Assembly (NCBI GenBank): GCA_000697355.1
Contig: JNEN01000635.1
Span: forward strand, 1-13,062
Source of the DNA: Syncephalastrum monosporum B8922
Taxonomy: Eukaryota > Mucoromycota > Mucoromycetes > Mucorales > Syncephalastraceae
DNA: 13,062 bases
Direction of reading: 5' to 3'
The first letter of the stretch is position 1. Every line of letters starts with the position of its first letter. Under the pieces are notes generated by a model that was given only the letters and a program-made list of their open reading frames with translations, had not been told where the DNA came from and did not search any database. Shown piece after piece: positions 10,479-13,062 of the stretch. The position numbers were made by a program, and so were the translations under genes.

Positions 10479-12700
10479 TCACTCCATGAGGAGAAGTTCA
10501 AGGTCGTCTATTGAGAGGGAATGTATTCAGATCTATGAGGCTGACCAATGAGCCCGTTAATACTCATAATACGTATCAGGAATAAATATGATATACCTTG
10601 CTCTTTTTCTTCGCTCTTGACGTCCAGAAGCTTTCCATTCGATTCTTTGGGGACGTGCTCATCGGGCAAGAATACCGACTTGTACTCGTGCACAAAAGCA
10701 GTGATGTCTCGGGAGAGATCATTACGCATGATACGCAAAATTCTTCCCACTTCCGGATTGCGAACAGCAAGGAAGAGCGGTTTGATGGATCTGGGTGGGC
10801 GATATATGAGCTAAAGGTATGTGTATCCCACACTTTCACTTACTTGTAGATATCCAAGCCGGTGTCACCAAGCCGCATGAGAGCATAATGTAGGATAGGC
10901 TGGACACTCCAGACGATGCCGGCTCTCACAAGCTTGTTGAATCTGGATAGATCGGGTCGCTGACGGACAAGATATCCCAAATAGAGCAGGGCATAGACAC
11001 CGTACAGGGCAGGTGCAACAAAAACGGCGACCAAAATTTTCCATGTTGCCAAGACATCCTTACCAGCAATCTTGACCATGGATCCTGCCAGCGCCTCTGC
11101 AAATACTTTCAGTATTCATCTTGCACACACACACCCTTTTGATAGACTGACCTTTCTGCTTCTTTTCACTGATAAATTTGGTGATCCAAATGAGTGGCAG
11201 GTTGGAAACCATCCTATCAGAAAAAGTGAGATTGACGCCATCATGACACATGTGCCAAGCAAGTCAAGCAGTGCTTACGCTGGAGCTCCCACGCCACAAA
11301 GGAGCATGAGCTTCATCAGACGTCGTACCAACATGGAAGCAGCGCGAGCAGGGGTGATATCGAGCTTGTCGACCTGATGATCACGGATTCCAAAGAAACT
11401 GAGCGTGTCGTTATACAGCTTAATTTTGCGTGTCAACGACTCAATTCTCGGCTCGTCTTTGAGTTTTGACCATCCAGAGACGAAGTTGCGGTTGAGCTTA
11501 ACAACTTCATCGATGGATGTTTTCCCCTTTTGAGTTGAAGGGCGGTAGAGACGACGCGCTGCTTGGATGATCTTTGCTAAAGGTGAGCTTTCATGATTGG
11601 ATTGTACTTCTGGCGTACCACAAGGGTGTCGTAGTCCGGCGCGTTGATAGTGACGGTTCTGAAAGCTTCGTCGCTTTGATCCATCAGTTTTGTCACTGCT
11701 TCTCGCTTGCTGAGGCCACCTTTTTTGAACTTCTCAACGTCCTCGCGATCGATGGATAATGGCGGAGCAAAAGAGACGACCGCCCGTGATCGGAATTTGT
11801 CAGGGTGGAAGTAATTCATGCCTGTGGAAAAGACGTGTTAGACAATGGAGTACGAAGGAAGCGGTCTCATTACCAACAGGGACAATCTTAAGATCCAGAT
11901 TTGGGTTTTCCGCCATTGCTCCCAAAGCCATGACAGCAAACCCAGCTACAAGATACATTGTTTGTATCAGTGAATTAGGATGTTTGGATGATACTGTAAA
12001 TTCGTAGTACCTTTCAAAGGAAGCATCTCCGGTCGGTCATGGCTACCACCTTCTGGAAAGATAGTGATGCATTCGTTATTATTGAGATAGTCATGGACTT
12101 CTCTGTAGACGGAGGTTTGGTCGACGTGCGGTGCGATCTTATAGTCGTAGAAGGAGGTATCATCGGTGGGTATGGCATGCGTGATGTGAAGCTCGGTATC
12201 CGAGATCACACGAGCCACATGGCCCTTGTAGTTGCGACCGAATAGGATAAAGTCTCGTGGCGCTACTTGCTCGGTGAAGCAGGTGCCATCACCACGGATG
12301 ACGAAAGGCGCTTCATATGATACTTTTCCGGCACCGCGGTTAACGATATCCTGCGGACGGACGACAGGAACTGCATATCACAGTATGAATAGGATGATTA
12401 AAAATGTAATTTTGTCTACTTACTCGCACTGAGAATTTTGCCGACATGGCCAATAAACGGCTTATTGTAAGAGACAGAAGCCATAATAGCATAAGAATGA
12501 CGAGGAACATTGCTGAGGAATACCATGCCATCGACGAATTGGTTGGCATGAGGGCCGACGATGAAGATACAGGGGGAATCGACAGGTACAAGTTGCTCGC
12601 CTGTTGTTTTAATCTCGCGAAAGAAGAGGTGGGATACCACCTTGAAGGCGATCTTAAAAGCAGAGTGAATGACTGGAGGAGGTGGAACAGGGTCGTTCAT
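10479..12700 (-). CDS. GPT2: Glycerol-3-phosphate/DHAP O-acyltransferase (Gpt2/Sct1 family)
   Basis: An ER membrane acyltransferase of about 580 aa that moves an acyl group from acyl-CoA to glycerol-3-phosphate or dihydroxyacetone phosphate, the first step of glycerolipid synthesis. Nine exons: 12700-12424, 12370-12011, 11945-11874, 11821-11619, 11571-11279, 11213-11152, 11096-10844, 10790-10597, 10507-10479 (1743 nt with stop), all GT-AG and in phase. Motifs: GPHANQFVDG (49-58; catalytic His51 and Asp57), IPVVRPQDI (93-101), ILFGRNYKG, FPEGGSHDRP (197-206, substrate-binding motif), IVPVGMNYFHPDKFRSRAV, then INAPDYDTLV-IIQAARRLYRP across a 47-nt intron. Two hydrophobic segments near 389-415 and 437-466 fit membrane helices. 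The C-terminus is much shorter than in yeast Sct1/Gpt2 (740-760 aa). The start is uncertain: an in-frame ATG at 12778 would add 26 residues that do not look family-like, so 12700 is preferred. The final exon (…DDLELLLME) is the least certain part. Confidence 0.91.
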
Positions 12701-13062
12701 GAGGTGAGGTTTAAAGGAATGGAATGGAGCGTAAAGCGAATATGCCAAATGCGGGGTCCTGACGCCAAAGAAGCACATGAAAACTGCAATTTGATCCAAT
12801 CTTTATTAAAGTCGTTACCAACCCATTTCCTATATCAGTAACGTAACGTCAGCCAGTTTATTACAATGACCTTTTTACTGAACGAAGCAGTTCATGTCTC
12901 TTTTCCTCCAAAATAGTAATTATTGTCGCTACTTTCGCAATCGAATCTATATACTTCGATTCGGTCGTCTTCCCCTTGTAGTTATTAGATTTAGGCATAT
13001 GCCAATTTGAAGCATTATATCGCTCGCGCCATTGCACAAAAAAAAAAAAAAAAGAGGGGGGG
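12701..13062 (-). promoter_or_regulatory. Upstream region of the acyltransferase gene
   Basis: Presumed 5' UTR and promoter of the minus-strand acyltransferase. An alternative in-frame ATG lies at 12776-12778, and an in-frame stop (TAA on the minus strand) about 24 nt upstream of that caps the frame. No clear TATA or CCAAT box was found. The far end carries the A16/G7 run. Confidence 0.45.
13038..13062 (+). repeat. Homopolymer runs at window end
   Basis: Sixteen A residues (13038-13053), then G-A, then seven G residues to the last base. Simple sequence; it may mark a contig end or sequencing drop-off as much as biology. Confidence 0.8.

Noticed and set aside
11821..11860. Possible upstream start of the NYFHPDKF exon as a separate gene
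   Set aside because: The Met at 11819 is an internal exon residue; family continuity (IVPVG-MNYFH) and phase across the 52-nt intron show it belongs to the acyltransferase.
12701..12778. Upstream ATG at 12778 as acyltransferase start
   Set aside because: Kept as an alternative only: the 26 added residues are hydrophobic/aromatic without family resemblance, and neither ATG has a strong context, so the shorter form was chosen.
12446..12841. 131-aa plus-strand frame
   Set aside because: Antisense to the first acyltransferase exon with its GPHANQFVD motif; shadow frame.

Overview
The window reads as nuclear DNA of a fungus, most likely an early-diverging one (Mucoromycota-like). The reasons are short spliceosomal introns (21 reconstructed, 47-162 nt, median about 65), CT-rich upstream tracts, a Rab4-type GTPase (absent from Saccharomyces cerevisiae), and an Spt23/Mga2-type membrane-bound transcription factor. 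The lineage is an inference from gene content and intron style; no rRNA or tRNA is present to test it. All exon structures were worked out by hand from splice signals, reading phase and remembered family sequence, without alignments.

Layout: (1) 1-399 is upstream sequence of the first gene. (2) 400-1509, plus strand: a seven-exon Rab4-like small GTPase of 215 aa whose last intron looks like GC-AG. (3) 1510-2160 is a convergent intergenic stretch with a CA-rich simple repeat. (4) 2161-3408, minus strand: a two-exon Old Yellow Enzyme of 392 aa in which the second ligand-binding residue of the usual HxxN/H motif is glycine. (5) 3409-4831 is a 1.4-kb intergenic stretch with an AT microsatellite and a 14-bp palindrome but no gene I can support. 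(6) 4832-8895, minus strand: a seven-exon Spt23/Mga2-like regulator of 1201 aa with an N-terminal domain ending in a Cys-rich/basic region, a TIG/IPT domain, ankyrin repeats, an acidic segment and one C-terminal transmembrane helix. (7) 8896-9758 is a divergent promoter region. (8) 9759-10391, plus strand: an intronless homeodomain protein of 210 aa. (9) 10479-12700, minus strand: a nine-exon Gpt2/Sct1-type glycerol-3-phosphate/DHAP acyltransferase of about 580 aa, tail-to-tail with the homeobox gene (87 bp between stop codons). (10) 12701-13062 is its upstream region; the window ends in A16 and G7 runs.

Functionally the genes are ordinary single-copy-looking fungal genes and not an operon or a defence or mobile system. 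Two are linked by membrane lipids: the Mga2-like factor would sense membrane packing and drive desaturase expression, and the acyltransferase makes lysophosphatidic acid, the first committed step of glycerolipid synthesis. Whether their proximity matters is unknown. The points most worth a second look are the HxxG oxidoreductase, the Trp-x-Pro in the Mga2-like membrane helix together with the intron that splits that helix, and the in-frame GC-AG intron of the Rab4 gene.
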